This document shows positions 6,788 through 14,616 of a DNA stretch of 40,375 bases, in pieces (position 1 is the stretch's first letter; every line of letters begins with the position of its first letter). Location: positions 1-40,375 of the forward strand of contig CAYZBF010000019.1 in assembly GCA_964476585.1 (NCBI GenBank), read 5' to 3'. The stretch comes from CAYZBF01 sp964476585 (lineage in GTDB: Bacteria > Hydrothermota > UBA3072). Below the pieces are notes generated by a model. That model searched no databases. It saw only the letters and a list, made by a program, of their open reading frames with translations, and was not told the origin of the DNA. The position numbers and the translations under genes are program-made.

Positions 6788-8022
6788 TGTGCTTTCTTTA
6801 ATTTCCTCTCGCGGATAACCTCTGGAGATGCGCCTTTAGTAATGGTGGATTTTCTTATTTTACAGGCTTTGACATTCTTTTCCTGAGGGAGATAGAACAT
6901 AAGATCGAGCATGAGTTCTTCAATTATTCCACGCAGAGCTCTAGCCCCGGTTTCCATTCCAGAGGCTTTCCTCGCAATCTCATGGATAGCAGACTTTGTG
7001 AACGATAACTTTATCCCATCCCAATCAAACAATTTTTTGTACTGTTTTAGGAGGGCATTGTTGGGTTTCGTGAGAATATCGGTAAGGTCGGATACTGAGA
7101 GTTCATGAAGCACTGCTATTACAGGTAACCTTCCGACTAATTCAGGAATAAGTCCATAATGCATCAGATCGTGTGGTTCTACCTTCTGCATATAATTATA
7201 AGAATTATTCTCTTTTTCAAAGTCAATGGGTGCATTAAACCCAATTGCATTCTTTTCCAGTCTATCTTTTATTATTCTTTTGAGCCCCTCAAAGGTACCA
7301 CCGGCTATAAAGAGAATGTTTTTCGTATTTAAACGAATAAAATCCTGTTCTGGATGTTTCCTACCCCCTTTAGGAGGAATATTTACTGTGGAACCCTCGA
7401 TTATCTTGAGGAGTGCCTGTTGCACACCTTCACCTGAGACATCTCGGGTGATTGAAGGATTTTCTGACTTTCTTCCTATCTTATCCAGTTCATCAATATA
7501 TACTATTCCTTTTTCAGCCAGTTCAATATTGTAATTTGCTGCTTGAAGGAGACGGACAAGCACATTTTCAACATCTTCGCCTACATATCCTGCTTCTGTG
7601 AGTGATGTTGCATCGGATATTGCAAGAGGGATATCTAGAAACTCTGTGAGTATCTGGACGAGAAATGTCTTTCCAACCCCTGTGGGACCTATCAGAAGGA
7701 TGTTGGATTTATCCATCTCAACATCATCAGGCCTATTTTTTATCTTTTTATAATGGTTGTATACAGCTACCGAAAGGGTTTTCTTTGCCTTCTCCTGTCC
7801 AATTACATATTCATCAAGATGGTTTTTAATTTCCTGAGGAGTTGAAATCCTATGGGAAATGTTCACTGGTGAAGGTTTTCCTTCATCTGTCAGGAAATCT
7901 TCGAATAATTTAACACACTCCTCACATATGTAAGATCCGTCTTTACCAGCTATTAACCTTGTACTTTTTGAATAAGGCCTCCCACAAAAGGAACAGAATG
8001 CGCTCTTAACCTCTTTTCTCAT
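6784..8022 (-). CDS. clpX: ClpX ATPase subunit of ClpXP protease
   Basis: The 412-residue AAA+ unfoldase feeds substrates to ClpP. The N-terminal zinc-binding domain shows CSFCGRP and CEECV (four cysteines). The ATPase core has Walker A GPTGVGKT, Walker B IVYIDELDKI, EAGYVGEDVE, and GVQQALLKIIEG, and the C-terminal small domain has GMETGARALRGIIEE. Length is typical. The start at 8022 overlaps the clpP stop by 17 nt. The 3' end overlaps the mini-Lon start by 4 nt. The tig-clpP-clpX order is widespread. Confidence 0.97.
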   Translation of the reverse strand: MRKEVKSAFCSFCGRPYSKSTRLIAGKDGSYICEECVKLFEDFLTDEGKPSPVNISHRISTPQEIKNHLDEYVIGQEKAKKTLSVAVYNHYKKIKNRPDDVEMDKSNILLIGPTGVGKTFLVQILTEFLDIPLAISDATSLTEAGYVGEDVENVLVRLLQAANYNIELAEKGIVYIDELDKIGRKSENPSITRDVSGEGVQQALLKIIEGSTVNIPPKGGRKHPEQDFIRLNTKNILFIAGGTFEGLKRIIKDRLEKNAIGFNAPIDFEKENNSYNYMQKVEPHDLMHYGLIPELVGRLPVIAVLHELSVSDLTDILTKPNNALLKQYKKLFDWDGIKLSFTKSAIHEIARKASGMETGARALRGIIEELMLDLMFYLPQEKNVKACKIRKSTITKGASPEVIRERKLKKAQ

Positions 8023-8620
8023 TGATTTCTTTCCTGCTTTCTATTACCTCATCTATTAAACCATATTCAAGGGCTTGGTGTGAGTCCATCCAGAAATCCC
8101 TATCTGTATCGCCTCTTATTTTCTTGATTGGTTGTCCTGTGTGTTTTGAGAGAATTTTGTTTATCCTTTCTCTCATTTTTATGATCTCGTCTGCATGTAT
8201 TTCAATATCTGAAGCTACTCCACTAATTCCACCGGATGGCTGATGTAGAAGTATACGGGAGTTGGGTAGAGCATAACGCTCTCCCTTTGTTCCTGACGTA
8301 AGCAGAACCGCCGCAATGGAAGCAGAGATCCCGATTGATATCGTGTGAACCGGACAGCGAATATATTGTATTGTGTCATATACTGCAAGCCCGTCAGAAA
8401 CACTTCCGCCAAGGCTATTTATATAGATAGATATAGCGCTTTCAGGAGCTTGCGCTTCAAGGAATAATAACTGAGCAATCGCTGAATTTGCAGCAAATTC
8501 ATCGATGGCAGAACCTACGAAGATAATGCGATCTTTTAATAAGCGGGAATATATATCATAAGCACGTTCTCCCTGTGCTGTTTTTTCAATAACATAGGGA
8601 ATTGAGATTGAATTACTCAT
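8006..8620 (-). CDS. clpP: ClpP protease subunit
   Basis: This 204-residue serine protease forms the barrel that degrades proteins delivered by ClpX. Ser of the triad is in SIGISASIAAVLL, where the usual Gln-Ala and Met-Gly around it are replaced by Ile-Ser and Ile-Ala. His is in RILLHQPSGG and Asp in DRDFWM. The substrate-binding ALPNSR motif is intact. The start overlaps the trigger factor stop by 8 nt and is preceded by GGGGG. It belongs to the tig-clpP-clpX unit. Confidence 0.96.
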   Translation of the reverse strand: MSNSISIPYVIEKTAQGERAYDIYSRLLKDRIIFVGSAIDEFAANSAIAQLLFLEAQAPESAISIYINSLGGSVSDGLAVYDTIQYIRCPVHTISIGISASIAAVLLTSGTKGERYALPNSRILLHQPSGGISGVASDIEIHADEIIKMRERINKILSKHTGQPIKKIRGDTDRDFWMDSHQALEYGLIDEVIESRKEINEKRG

Positions 8621-9725
8621 TGTTACCCCCTTCTTTGGCTTTTTCTACTAAAAAGTCAAGCGCTTTATTTCTCAGGATTTGGAGTTTTACAAAACGAATA
8701 GCCCTTTCGCCCATTTCTTCCAATTCATTATCTTCTGATTCGGCTAACCTTTCCATCCATTCATCCAGTTCCTTTTCTTCAATCGACAGACCTTCTTTTA
8801 CTGCTATAGCATCAATTAATGTCAATCCTTTTGCTCGCATAATTGCCTCTTCGGGAGATAATCCTTCTTTTTTTTGAATCTCTATAAGCGTGGGACTTAC
8901 TTCTATATCTGGGGTTATATCTAAGGCTTTTTGGAGAACTTCACTCCTAATTTTGTCTTTTTGATTCTCTTTTACTTCTTCATTAAGCCCCTCTTTAAGA
9001 TTTGATTTAAGTTCCTCTAAACTTTCAAATCCAAGATCCTTTGCAAATTCATCGTTAAGCTCTGGTAAAATTTGTTCCTTCACTTCAAGGATTTTTATTG
9101 TCGCCTTACCCTTTTTCCCCGCAAGATGTTCAATTGGAATATCTTTGGGGAACTTGGTTTCCAGTTCTTTTTCCTCGCCGGTTTTTAGACCTTTAATTTT
9201 TTGGGAAAATGAATCACTCTTTATGGTGAAGGAGTAGTTAGGGATACTCTCGTCACTCGTTTTTATATCTATGAATACAACATCCCCCCTTTTGGCAGCT
9301 CTACTAACAGATTGGAGTTCACTATTTATCTCCTGAAGGCGCTTTAGTTCGTTATTTATGTCGATTTCCCCTACTTTTTTTTCTTTGTTCAATCGAATCT
9401 TACCATAATTGATATCAATGTCAGGTGGCACATCTACTAAAGCTTCAAATTCAACATTATTCTCTGATTCATTTATGTTTTTTAACTGAGGTGCTCCATA
9501 GATGAATGGCTCATATTTATCTATGGTAGACACTATTTGTTCTTCAATTAGTCTTTGGACGCTTTCTGAGCGTAATTTACCCCTGAGATGACTTTTGATT
9601 AACTGAATCGGGGCTTTTCCCTTCCTGAAACCGGAAATTATGGCATCTTTCTTCCATTCAGAAGCCAGGGTATCCATCTCTTTTTCAATATCCTTTTCTT
9701 CAATGCTTATTTTAATATTCTGCAT
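8613..9725 (-). CDS. tig: Trigger factor, ribosome-associated chaperone, short form
   Basis: Trigger factor binds the ribosome exit tunnel and shields nascent chains. The ribosome-binding signature GFRKGKAP is at about residues 33-40. A reduced PPIase-like middle domain (about 144-215) is followed by LPELNDEFAKDLGF and the helical C-terminal arms. At 370 residues it is about 60 shorter than the common ~430: the first ~13 N-terminal residues are absent and the middle and C-terminal parts are trimmed. The start is firm: an in-frame TAG directly precedes the ATG, and GGAG lies upstream. tRNA-Leu is 29 nt upstream on the same strand and probably shares the promoter at 9848-9876. Confidence 0.93.
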   Translation of the reverse strand: MQNIKISIEEKDIEKEMDTLASEWKKDAIISGFRKGKAPIQLIKSHLRGKLRSESVQRLIEEQIVSTIDKYEPFIYGAPQLKNINESENNVEFEALVDVPPDIDINYGKIRLNKEKKVGEIDINNELKRLQEINSELQSVSRAAKRGDVVFIDIKTSDESIPNYSFTIKSDSFSQKIKGLKTGEEKELETKFPKDIPIEHLAGKKGKATIKILEVKEQILPELNDEFAKDLGFESLEELKSNLKEGLNEEVKENQKDKIRSEVLQKALDITPDIEVSPTLIEIQKKEGLSPEEAIMRAKGLTLIDAIAVKEGLSIEEKELDEWMERLAESEDNELEEMGERAIRFVKLQILRNKALDFLVEKAKEGGNNE

Positions 9726-9754
9726 CTATTTTTCTCCATACGCATAAAAATATA

Positions 9755-9839
9755 TGCGAGAGGGGGGACTCGAACCCCCATACCATTTATTAGTACTGGA
9801 TCCTAAGTCCAGCGCGTCTTCCAATTCCGCCACTCTCGC
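9755..9839 (-). tRNA. tRNA-Leu (anticodon UAG)
   Basis: The reverse strand folds as a class II tRNA: acceptor GCGAGAG/CTCTCGC, anticodon stem CTGGA/TCCAG around loop CTTAGGA (anticodon TAG), a long variable arm (TACTAATAAATGGTA), T arm GGGGG-TTCGAGT-CCCCC and discriminator A. Unlike the two tRNAs at the left end it has no encoded CCA. It lies just upstream of tig on the same strand. Confidence 0.96.
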
Positions 9840-9847
9840 TTTAGTTA

Positions 9848-9876
9848 AATATATATAAATCAGTTCTTATTGTCAA
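9848..9876 (-). promoter_or_regulatory. Promoter of tRNA-Leu and probably the tig-clpPX unit
   Basis: A perfect -35 TTGACA (9876-9871) is spaced 17 bp from TATATT (9853-9848) on the minus strand. The predicted start near 9841 is about 2 nt before the mature tRNA-Leu 5' end. No terminator is visible between the tRNA and tig, so the protease operon may be read from here. Confidence 0.6.
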
Positions 9877-10141
9877 CTCCTGCATTTTTTAGCCCTGGAT
9901 ACTACATAGATTTACTTCATTCCATCGAAAAGTGAAGAATTAATATGGCGAAGACGGATGACAAATTATTGGATTTGGGATTTAGGGTTTAGGGGTTGGA
10001 AATTATAATTTATAAAATGATTTCAACCAAATCCCAATCCCCAAATCCTAAATCCTGATATACTCATCCACCCATCTATTCATAAACCCATTTACTCATA
10101 TACTCATTTACACATTTACTAACAAAATAAAATTACGGGAC
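9877..10141. repeat. Repeat-rich intergenic region with a long imperfect inverted repeat
   Basis: No gene is seen between the divergent tRNA-Leu and rpsR units. A 29-nt arm built from words like GGATTTGGGATTTAGGG (9971-9999) and its imperfect complement (10027-10055) match at 23 of 29 positions around a 27-nt AT-rich loop, giving a potential large hairpin. It is followed by a second word family, TTTACTCATATACTCATTT and variants (10059-10121), which recurs at 17323-17350. Confidence 0.75.
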
Positions 10142-10169
10142 TTGACTAAGGAATAAATCTACATAAAAT
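10142..10169 (+). promoter_or_regulatory. Candidate promoter for the rpsR-rplI operon
   Basis: TTGACT (10142-10147) is followed after 16 bp by TAAAAT (10164-10169). This would give a leader of about 50 nt with AAGGAGG (10215-10221) 6 nt before the TTG start of rpsR. It is the best promoter-like match upstream of the eleven-gene plus-strand block. Confidence 0.45.
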
Positions 10170-10227
10170 AATAATGAAATAAAATTTTAACCTATAAAAA
10201 ATCAATATAAGTAGAAGGAGGATAATA

Positions 10228-10455
10228 TTGTCAACTGAAAGAAGGAAAAGGTATTGTTATTTCTGTAAAAATGGTATAGATAATATTGACTATAAGGATA
10301 AGGATCTATTAATGAAATTTACCACACCAAGTGGGAGGATTCTATCATCAAGGATAACCAGGATCTGCCCAAAACATCAGAGAAAGTTGAACAAAGCTGT
10401 GAAGAGGGCAAGAGAAATTGCCTTAATGCCATTTGTCGAAATAGCATACTTTTAA
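10228..10455 (+). CDS. rpsR: Ribosomal protein bS18
   Basis: The 75-residue small-subunit protein binds 16S rRNA with bS6. It shows CYFCKNGID near the N-terminus, the core TTPSGRILSSRITRICPKHQ, and the basic KAVKRAREIALMPF tail. CYFC together with CPKH suggests the zinc-binding form. The start is TTG (10228) with AAGGAGG 6 nt upstream. Its usual partners rpsF and ssb are not upstream, and rplI follows after 6 nt. Confidence 0.95.
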   Translation: MSTERRKRYCYFCKNGIDNIDYKDKDLLMKFTTPSGRILSSRITRICPKHQRKLNKAVKRAREIALMPFVEIAYF

Positions 10456-10461
10456 GTAGCG

Positions 10462-10911
10462 ATGGAAGTTATACTATTAGAAGACCATCCTCATCTTGGG
10501 CAAAGAGGAGATGTAGTAAATGTGACCAAGGGATATGCCCGAAATTACCTTTTCCCTAAGAAATTGGCTATTTTGAGCTCGCCTTCTGGAAGGGCTACTT
10601 TTGAAGCAGAAGAACAATTCCATAAAAGAGAAGTCAAGAAAGAAAGGCAAGCCGCTGAAAGTTTAAAAGAGGAACTGGATGGTATCCAAATAAGTATTGG
10701 TGCTAAAGCAGGTAATGAAGGAAAACTTTATGGCTCTATAACGAATAAGGATATTTCAGAAGTTCTAAAGAAAAAGGGTTATGTAATCGATAGAAGGAAT
10801 ATGAAGTTAACAAAGCCTATAAAAGATATAGGAATTTATGATATAGAGATATCCCTCTTTCAAGATGTGAAGGCTTATATAAGCCTCCTGGTGGAGGAGA
10901 CAGATGGTTGA
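10462..10911 (+). CDS. rplI: Ribosomal protein bL9
   Basis: The 149-residue large-subunit protein has the N-terminal 23S rRNA-binding domain (VILLEDHPHLGQRGDVVNV, then GYARNYLFPKKLA), the long connecting helix and the C-terminal domain (GKLYGSIT, IKDIGIYDIEI). Length is standard. The ATG lies 6 nt after the rpsR stop without its own clear binding site, so it is probably translated by coupling. Its end overlaps the next gene by 8 nt. Confidence 0.97.
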   Translation: MEVILLEDHPHLGQRGDVVNVTKGYARNYLFPKKLAILSSPSGRATFEAEEQFHKREVKKERQAAESLKEELDGIQISIGAKAGNEGKLYGSITNKDISEVLKKKGYVIDRRNMKLTKPIKDIGIYDIEISLFQDVKAYISLLVEETDG

Positions 10912-11389
10912 AGTTGAGATTGCAGGTATTGCGATAGACAAGAGTTCCAATTCGCCTGTAGTTCTCTTGCGCGATATTGATGAAAAAAATAGAATATTGC
11001 CCATATGGATAGGTCCTTATGAGGCCGAAGCAATTTCGCAAGGACTACGCGGCGAGAAGTATAAGCGTCCTTTAACACATGATCTTATCCTTAGTATTCT
11101 ACGTGGTCTTAAAGTCAATATTTCAGAAGTTGTTGTTTCTTCACTCAAAGATGATACCTATTATGCAGAGATCTATTTAAAAAGGGGCAATTCTATCTTT
11201 AAGATAGATTCCCGTCCGAGTGATTCGCTGGCCCTTGCTTCCAAAAATAGCATACCTATCTACATTGAGGATGAAGTGATGCAAAAAGGGAGCATTAAGC
11301 TGGAATTTGACGAAAAGCAAAAGGTTCAAGATATTAGAAAATATATGGAGGATATTAATCCCGAAGATTTCGGGAAATTCAGGATGTAA
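10904..11389 (+). CDS. Bifunctional nuclease family (DUF151/BFN) protein
   Basis: This 161-residue protein has the whole conserved BFN domain: ILPIWIGPYEAEAISQGLRG, RPLTHDLI, YYAEIYLKRG, DSRPSDSLALA and a Glu-rich tail. Family members from plants have reported DNase and RNase activity and the Thermotoga member is structurally known, but a cellular role in bacteria is not settled. The ATG overlaps rplI by 8 nt, preceded by GGTGGAGG. It sits between ribosomal and tRNA quality-control genes. Confidence 0.9.
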   Translation: MVEVEIAGIAIDKSSNSPVVLLRDIDEKNRILPIWIGPYEAEAISQGLRGEKYKRPLTHDLILSILRGLKVNISEVVVSSLKDDTYYAEIYLKRGNSIFKIDSRPSDSLALASKNSIPIYIEDEVMQKGSIKLEFDEKQKVQDIRKYMEDINPEDFGKFRM

Positions 11390-11391
11390 TA

Positions 11392-11847
11392 TTGCGTGTC
11401 CTAATCCAACGGGTTACATCAGCCAAAGTTACCAAAGTAACCTCTTCTAAAATAAAAAAGGGCAACTCTGAGGAAAAAAATATAGGTAAAGGACTATTAC
11501 TATTTGTAGGTGTAGGGAAAGGAGATGGAGAAAAAGACGCAGAGTATCTTGCTAAGAAGGTATATCATTTGAGAATCTTTGAGAACAAAGGTAAGTTTGA
11601 CATGTCTTTGGCTGATATTAAAGGAGAGGCTTTAGTTGTCCCACAATTCACCCTTTATGGCAATGCAAGTAAGGGAAGGCGGCCTGAGTTTACTCGGGCA
11701 GAAACACAAAAACGATCAAAAGAACTCTTTGATTATTTTTACGATTGCCTAAATGAACTCATTCCATGTAAAAAAGGCTTTTTTGGTGAAAAAATGAAAG
11801 TGGAATTAGTTAATGACGGTCCTGTGACTCTTATGATAGAACAATGA
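11392..11847 (+). CDS. dtd: D-aminoacyl-tRNA deacylase
   Basis: The enzyme hydrolyses D-amino acids from mischarged tRNA. The 151-residue protein begins MRVLIQRVTSAKV and carries the two defining motifs in altered form: PQFTLYG where SQ-x-TLYG is usual, and VNDGPVTL, the Gly-cisPro motif that lines the active site. The Ser-to-Pro change in the first motif is notable, though the Thr is kept. The start is a TTG (11392) with AGGA about 7 nt upstream. An insertion rich in Lys/Glu near residues 17-32 is longer than in many homologues. It overlaps the next gene by ATGA. Confidence 0.93.
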   Translation: MRVLIQRVTSAKVTKVTSSKIKKGNSEEKNIGKGLLLFVGVGKGDGEKDAEYLAKKVYHLRIFENKGKFDMSLADIKGEALVVPQFTLYGNASKGRRPEFTRAETQKRSKELFDYFYDCLNELIPCKKGFFGEKMKVELVNDGPVTLMIEQ

Positions 11848-12695
11848 GATCAATGACTGCATTCACTTATGGTTCTATAGAGTTAGACGGATGTCAAATT
11901 GGGTGCAACCTACTTTCCTTTAATAGTAGATTTTTTGATATTAATCTATCAGTGCCGGAACCATTCCATCCTTGCCAGAATTTAATATACGATAAGATTA
12001 GGGAAAAAGTAAAAAGGGGCAGAGTTGAAATGACAATTTATATTGAGGATGATAATTATGTTACTTCTCCTCTTTATTCCAAAAATCTTGAATTGCATAT
12101 TGAGCGCCTTCGAGAGTTGAAGAAAAAATTCAAACTCGAGGGAGACATTAATGTTTCAATGCTAACGAATCTCCCGGAGATTCGACATAGGCAGGCGATT
12201 TTTGAGGTCAATTGGGAAAAATTGGAATCATTTATTGAGGGGCTTCTCGATGATCTACTACGGGGTAAAAAACGAGAAGGTGAATTCATTAAGAAGGATC
12301 TAACTGAAAAGGCACAACATTTTAAAGAAATATTTCTGTTCATTGATGAAAGAGCCCGGGAGAGTTCAGAGAAACAAAAGGAAAAGATACTTGAAGATAT
12401 CAAGAGATTGAACGATCTTGATATAAAGATTTCACGTGAGGATATAAATCTTTTTGCATTTAAAGGGGATGTGGATGAGGAACTAGTAAGATTAAGGAGT
12501 CATGTTGATTACTTTGAGGAACTTTTAGGTCAGGATATAGCTGTGGGTAGGCGTCTCAGATTTCTCCTGCAGGAGATGGCCAGGGAAGTTAACACGATAG
12601 GATCCAAGGCATATTCTGCTGATATTGTTCATCGCGTAATAGACCTTAAAGAACTTCTCGATGAGATGAGAGAGCAGGTGGAGAATATAGAATGA
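11844..12695 (+). CDS. YicC/YloC-family endoribonuclease
   Basis: The 283-residue protein starts MRSMTAF, has the N-terminal YicC domain (SFNSRFFDINL, VKRGRVEMTIYIE) and ends with the DUF1732 domain (DVDEELVRLRSHVDYFEELL, FLLQEMAREVNTIGSKA). E. coli YicC has been shown to act as an endoribonuclease that affects small RNA decay; activity here is by homology. It overlaps dtd and gmk by 4 nt each. The YicC-gmk-rpoZ-coaBC order is common in many bacteria. Confidence 0.94.
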   Translation: MRSMTAFTYGSIELDGCQIGCNLLSFNSRFFDINLSVPEPFHPCQNLIYDKIREKVKRGRVEMTIYIEDDNYVTSPLYSKNLELHIERLRELKKKFKLEGDINVSMLTNLPEIRHRQAIFEVNWEKLESFIEGLLDDLLRGKKREGEFIKKDLTEKAQHFKEIFLFIDERARESSEKQKEKILEDIKRLNDLDIKISREDINLFAFKGDVDEELVRLRSHVDYFEELLGQDIAVGRRLRFLLQEMAREVNTIGSKAYSADIVHRVIDLKELLDEMREQVENIE

Positions 12696-13261
12696 TTATA
12701 ATCTTGGCCGGGCCCTCAGGAGCAGGAAAGACGACTCTGTGTAGAAAGTTGGTGGAAAAAATTGATAATTTGGTATATTCAATCTCTGCGACTACCAGAA
12801 AGAAGAGAGGAAAGGAAAAGGAGGGTAAGGATTATTGCTTTCTAACAGAGGAAGAATTTAAAAGTTGGAAGAAGGATGGACGGTTTCTGGAAGTAGCCAA
12901 AGTACACGATTATTATTATGGAACCCCAAAGGATACGTTCATGAAGTCTCTTTCCAGAAACAAAGATATAATTATGGACATAGACGTTCAGGGAGCAAGT
13001 ATTATCAGGGGTAAAATGGATGATGTAGTGTCAATATTTCTCCTCCCTCCAGATATGGGGGAAGCTATGCGCAGGATAAAAGGACGCAGTATATATGATA
13101 GTAAGGAGTTAGAAAATCGTATGAAGACTGCCCATAAAGAAATTAAAGAGGTGCAGAATTATGATTATGTTGTAATTAATAATGATCTGCGGGAGAGCAC
13201 TCTTGTGATAAAGTCAATAATAATAGCAGAACATCATTCAATAGATAGAATGGAGGTATAA
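12692..13261 (+). CDS. gmk: Guanylate kinase
   Basis: The enzyme phosphorylates GMP to GDP with ATP. The 189-residue protein has P-loop LAGPSGAGKTTL (about 5-16), the GMP-binding SISATTRKKR and GKDYCFLTEEEF, DIDVQGA, and the lid region IKGRS. The ATG overlaps yicC by 4 nt and the stop TAA overlaps the rpoZ ATG by 1 nt. Confidence 0.97.
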   Translation: MIIILAGPSGAGKTTLCRKLVEKIDNLVYSISATTRKKRGKEKEGKDYCFLTEEEFKSWKKDGRFLEVAKVHDYYYGTPKDTFMKSLSRNKDIIMDIDVQGASIIRGKMDDVVSIFLLPPDMGEAMRRIKGRSIYDSKELENRMKTAHKEIKEVQNYDYVVINNDLRESTLVIKSIIIAEHHSIDRMEV

Positions 13262-13449
13262 TGTATTCATTAGATGATATCAAGAAGAAAGAGGACAATA
13301 TATATAAGGCTATTGTTATTATGGGAAAAGAGGCAGAATGGCTGAGTTCCTTAGAGCACACAACAGTTAAAAAACCTGTATATAAAGCAATAGAACACTT
13401 TATTGGGGGAAAGATACAATATGAGATAGAAGAAGAGGAGAAGAGTTAA
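13261..13449 (+). CDS. rpoZ: RNA polymerase omega subunit
   Basis: The small 62-residue protein shows the omega/Rpb6 pattern: an N-terminal LDDIKKKEDNIYKAIVIMGKEA helix region (about 4-25), a central KKPVYKAIEHFIGGKI, and an acidic tail. Omega promotes RNA polymerase assembly. The identification rests on both the pattern and its position between gmk and coaBC, where rpoZ is usually found. Sequence divergence is high, as is common for this small protein. Confidence 0.82.
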   Translation: MYSLDDIKKKEDNIYKAIVIMGKEAEWLSSLEHTTVKKPVYKAIEHFIGGKIQYEIEEEEKS

Positions 13450-13452
13450 ACC

Positions 13453-14616
13453 TTGAACCCCCTTGTTGACAAATCTATCCTCATAGGCATAACTGCGGGT
13501 ATTGCTGCTTATAAAGTTCCAAATCTTATAAGACGCCTGAAGGAAAAAGATGCAATTATCAAAGTGATAATGACTGAAAATTCAAAACAGTTTATTACAC
13601 CTTTGGTCATTTCTACGCTTTCTGATGAGTTAATAACTTCCCTCTGGAAAAGAGAAGTACCTCACATTTCTCTTTCAGAAGAAGCATCACTTCTTTGTAT
13701 TGTACCCGCTGATTATAATATCATAGGTAAGGCTGCCTCTGGTATAGCTGATGACCTGCTTTCAACAGTGCTTTCTGCATTCGATAAAAGAATTCTATTC
13801 TTTCCATCAATGAATTACAGGATGTATGATAATCCAATCCTGCAGAGAAATATTGGCATTCTAAAAAGTTTTGGTTATGTTATTATTGAACCAGAGACAG
13901 GAAAACTTGCATATGGAGGGGAGGGGAAAGGAAGGCTTCCAGATGTTTCTCGTATCGTTCTTGAAATTGAAAGAGCCGTTACACCTGATTTATTAAGAGG
14001 TGCTTACTGTCTTATAACAGGGGGTGGAACCACTGAAAAGATAGATCCAGTCCGACATATTACCAATAGATCTTCAGGGAAAATGGCTTATTCCCTTGCC
14101 AGATACTGCTATATGACTGGCGGAAAGCCTGAACTCATAATGGGAATTACAAGTCAAGAATGCGAAGGGAATCTTCCATATAATGTTATTAGGGTAGAAA
14201 ATGCACTAGAAATGGAGGAAGAAATTTTGAAACGCTGGAACAGGGTAGATTATCTTTTTATGAGTGCAGCTGTTTCTGATTTCACCTGCACCACTAAGGA
14301 TAAAAAAATTAAACAGAGAGAGGAATTGGATATCAGATTGAAAAAGAATATAGATATTCTTTCGAATTTGAAAAATAGGAAAAAGGATCAGTTCATAGTT
14401 GGTTTTGCCCTTGAAACAGATGACTTACTTTCGGAGGCTAAGAAAAAGATGAAAGAAAAGGAAATAGATCTTATGGTAGCAAACTATACTAACGCGATTG
14501 GCAGCGATTTCTCATCCGGTTTTATTATATCAAGAGAAGATGAAGAACAATTTGAATGCTCTAAGGACGAACTTTCATGGAAGATTATAAAAAAAATAAG
14601 CTCAAAGAAGCCTTAA
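13453..14616 (+). CDS. coaBC: CoaBC: phosphopantothenoylcysteine synthetase/decarboxylase
   Basis: This bifunctional enzyme makes 4'-phosphopantetheine for coenzyme A. The N-terminal flavin-dependent decarboxylase (about 1-175) has GITAGIAAYK, catalytic His in PHISLSEEA, GIADDLLST and PSMNYRMYDNP, where the usual PAMN is PSMN. The C-terminal CTP-dependent ligase (about 180-387) has ITGGGTTEKIDPVRHITNRS, SSGKMAYSLA and MSAAVSDF. The start is TTG (13453), 3 nt after rpoZ. The 387-residue length is typical. Its end overlaps the next gene by 40 nt. Confidence 0.95.
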   Translation: MNPLVDKSILIGITAGIAAYKVPNLIRRLKEKDAIIKVIMTENSKQFITPLVISTLSDELITSLWKREVPHISLSEEASLLCIVPADYNIIGKAASGIADDLLSTVLSAFDKRILFFPSMNYRMYDNPILQRNIGILKSFGYVIIEPETGKLAYGGEGKGRLPDVSRIVLEIERAVTPDLLRGAYCLITGGGTTEKIDPVRHITNRSSGKMAYSLARYCYMTGGKPELIMGITSQECEGNLPYNVIRVENALEMEEEILKRWNRVDYLFMSAAVSDFTCTTKDKKIKQREELDIRLKKNIDILSNLKNRKKDQFIVGFALETDDLLSEAKKKMKEKEIDLMVANYTNAIGSDFSSGFIISREDEEQFECSKDELSWKIIKKISSKKP

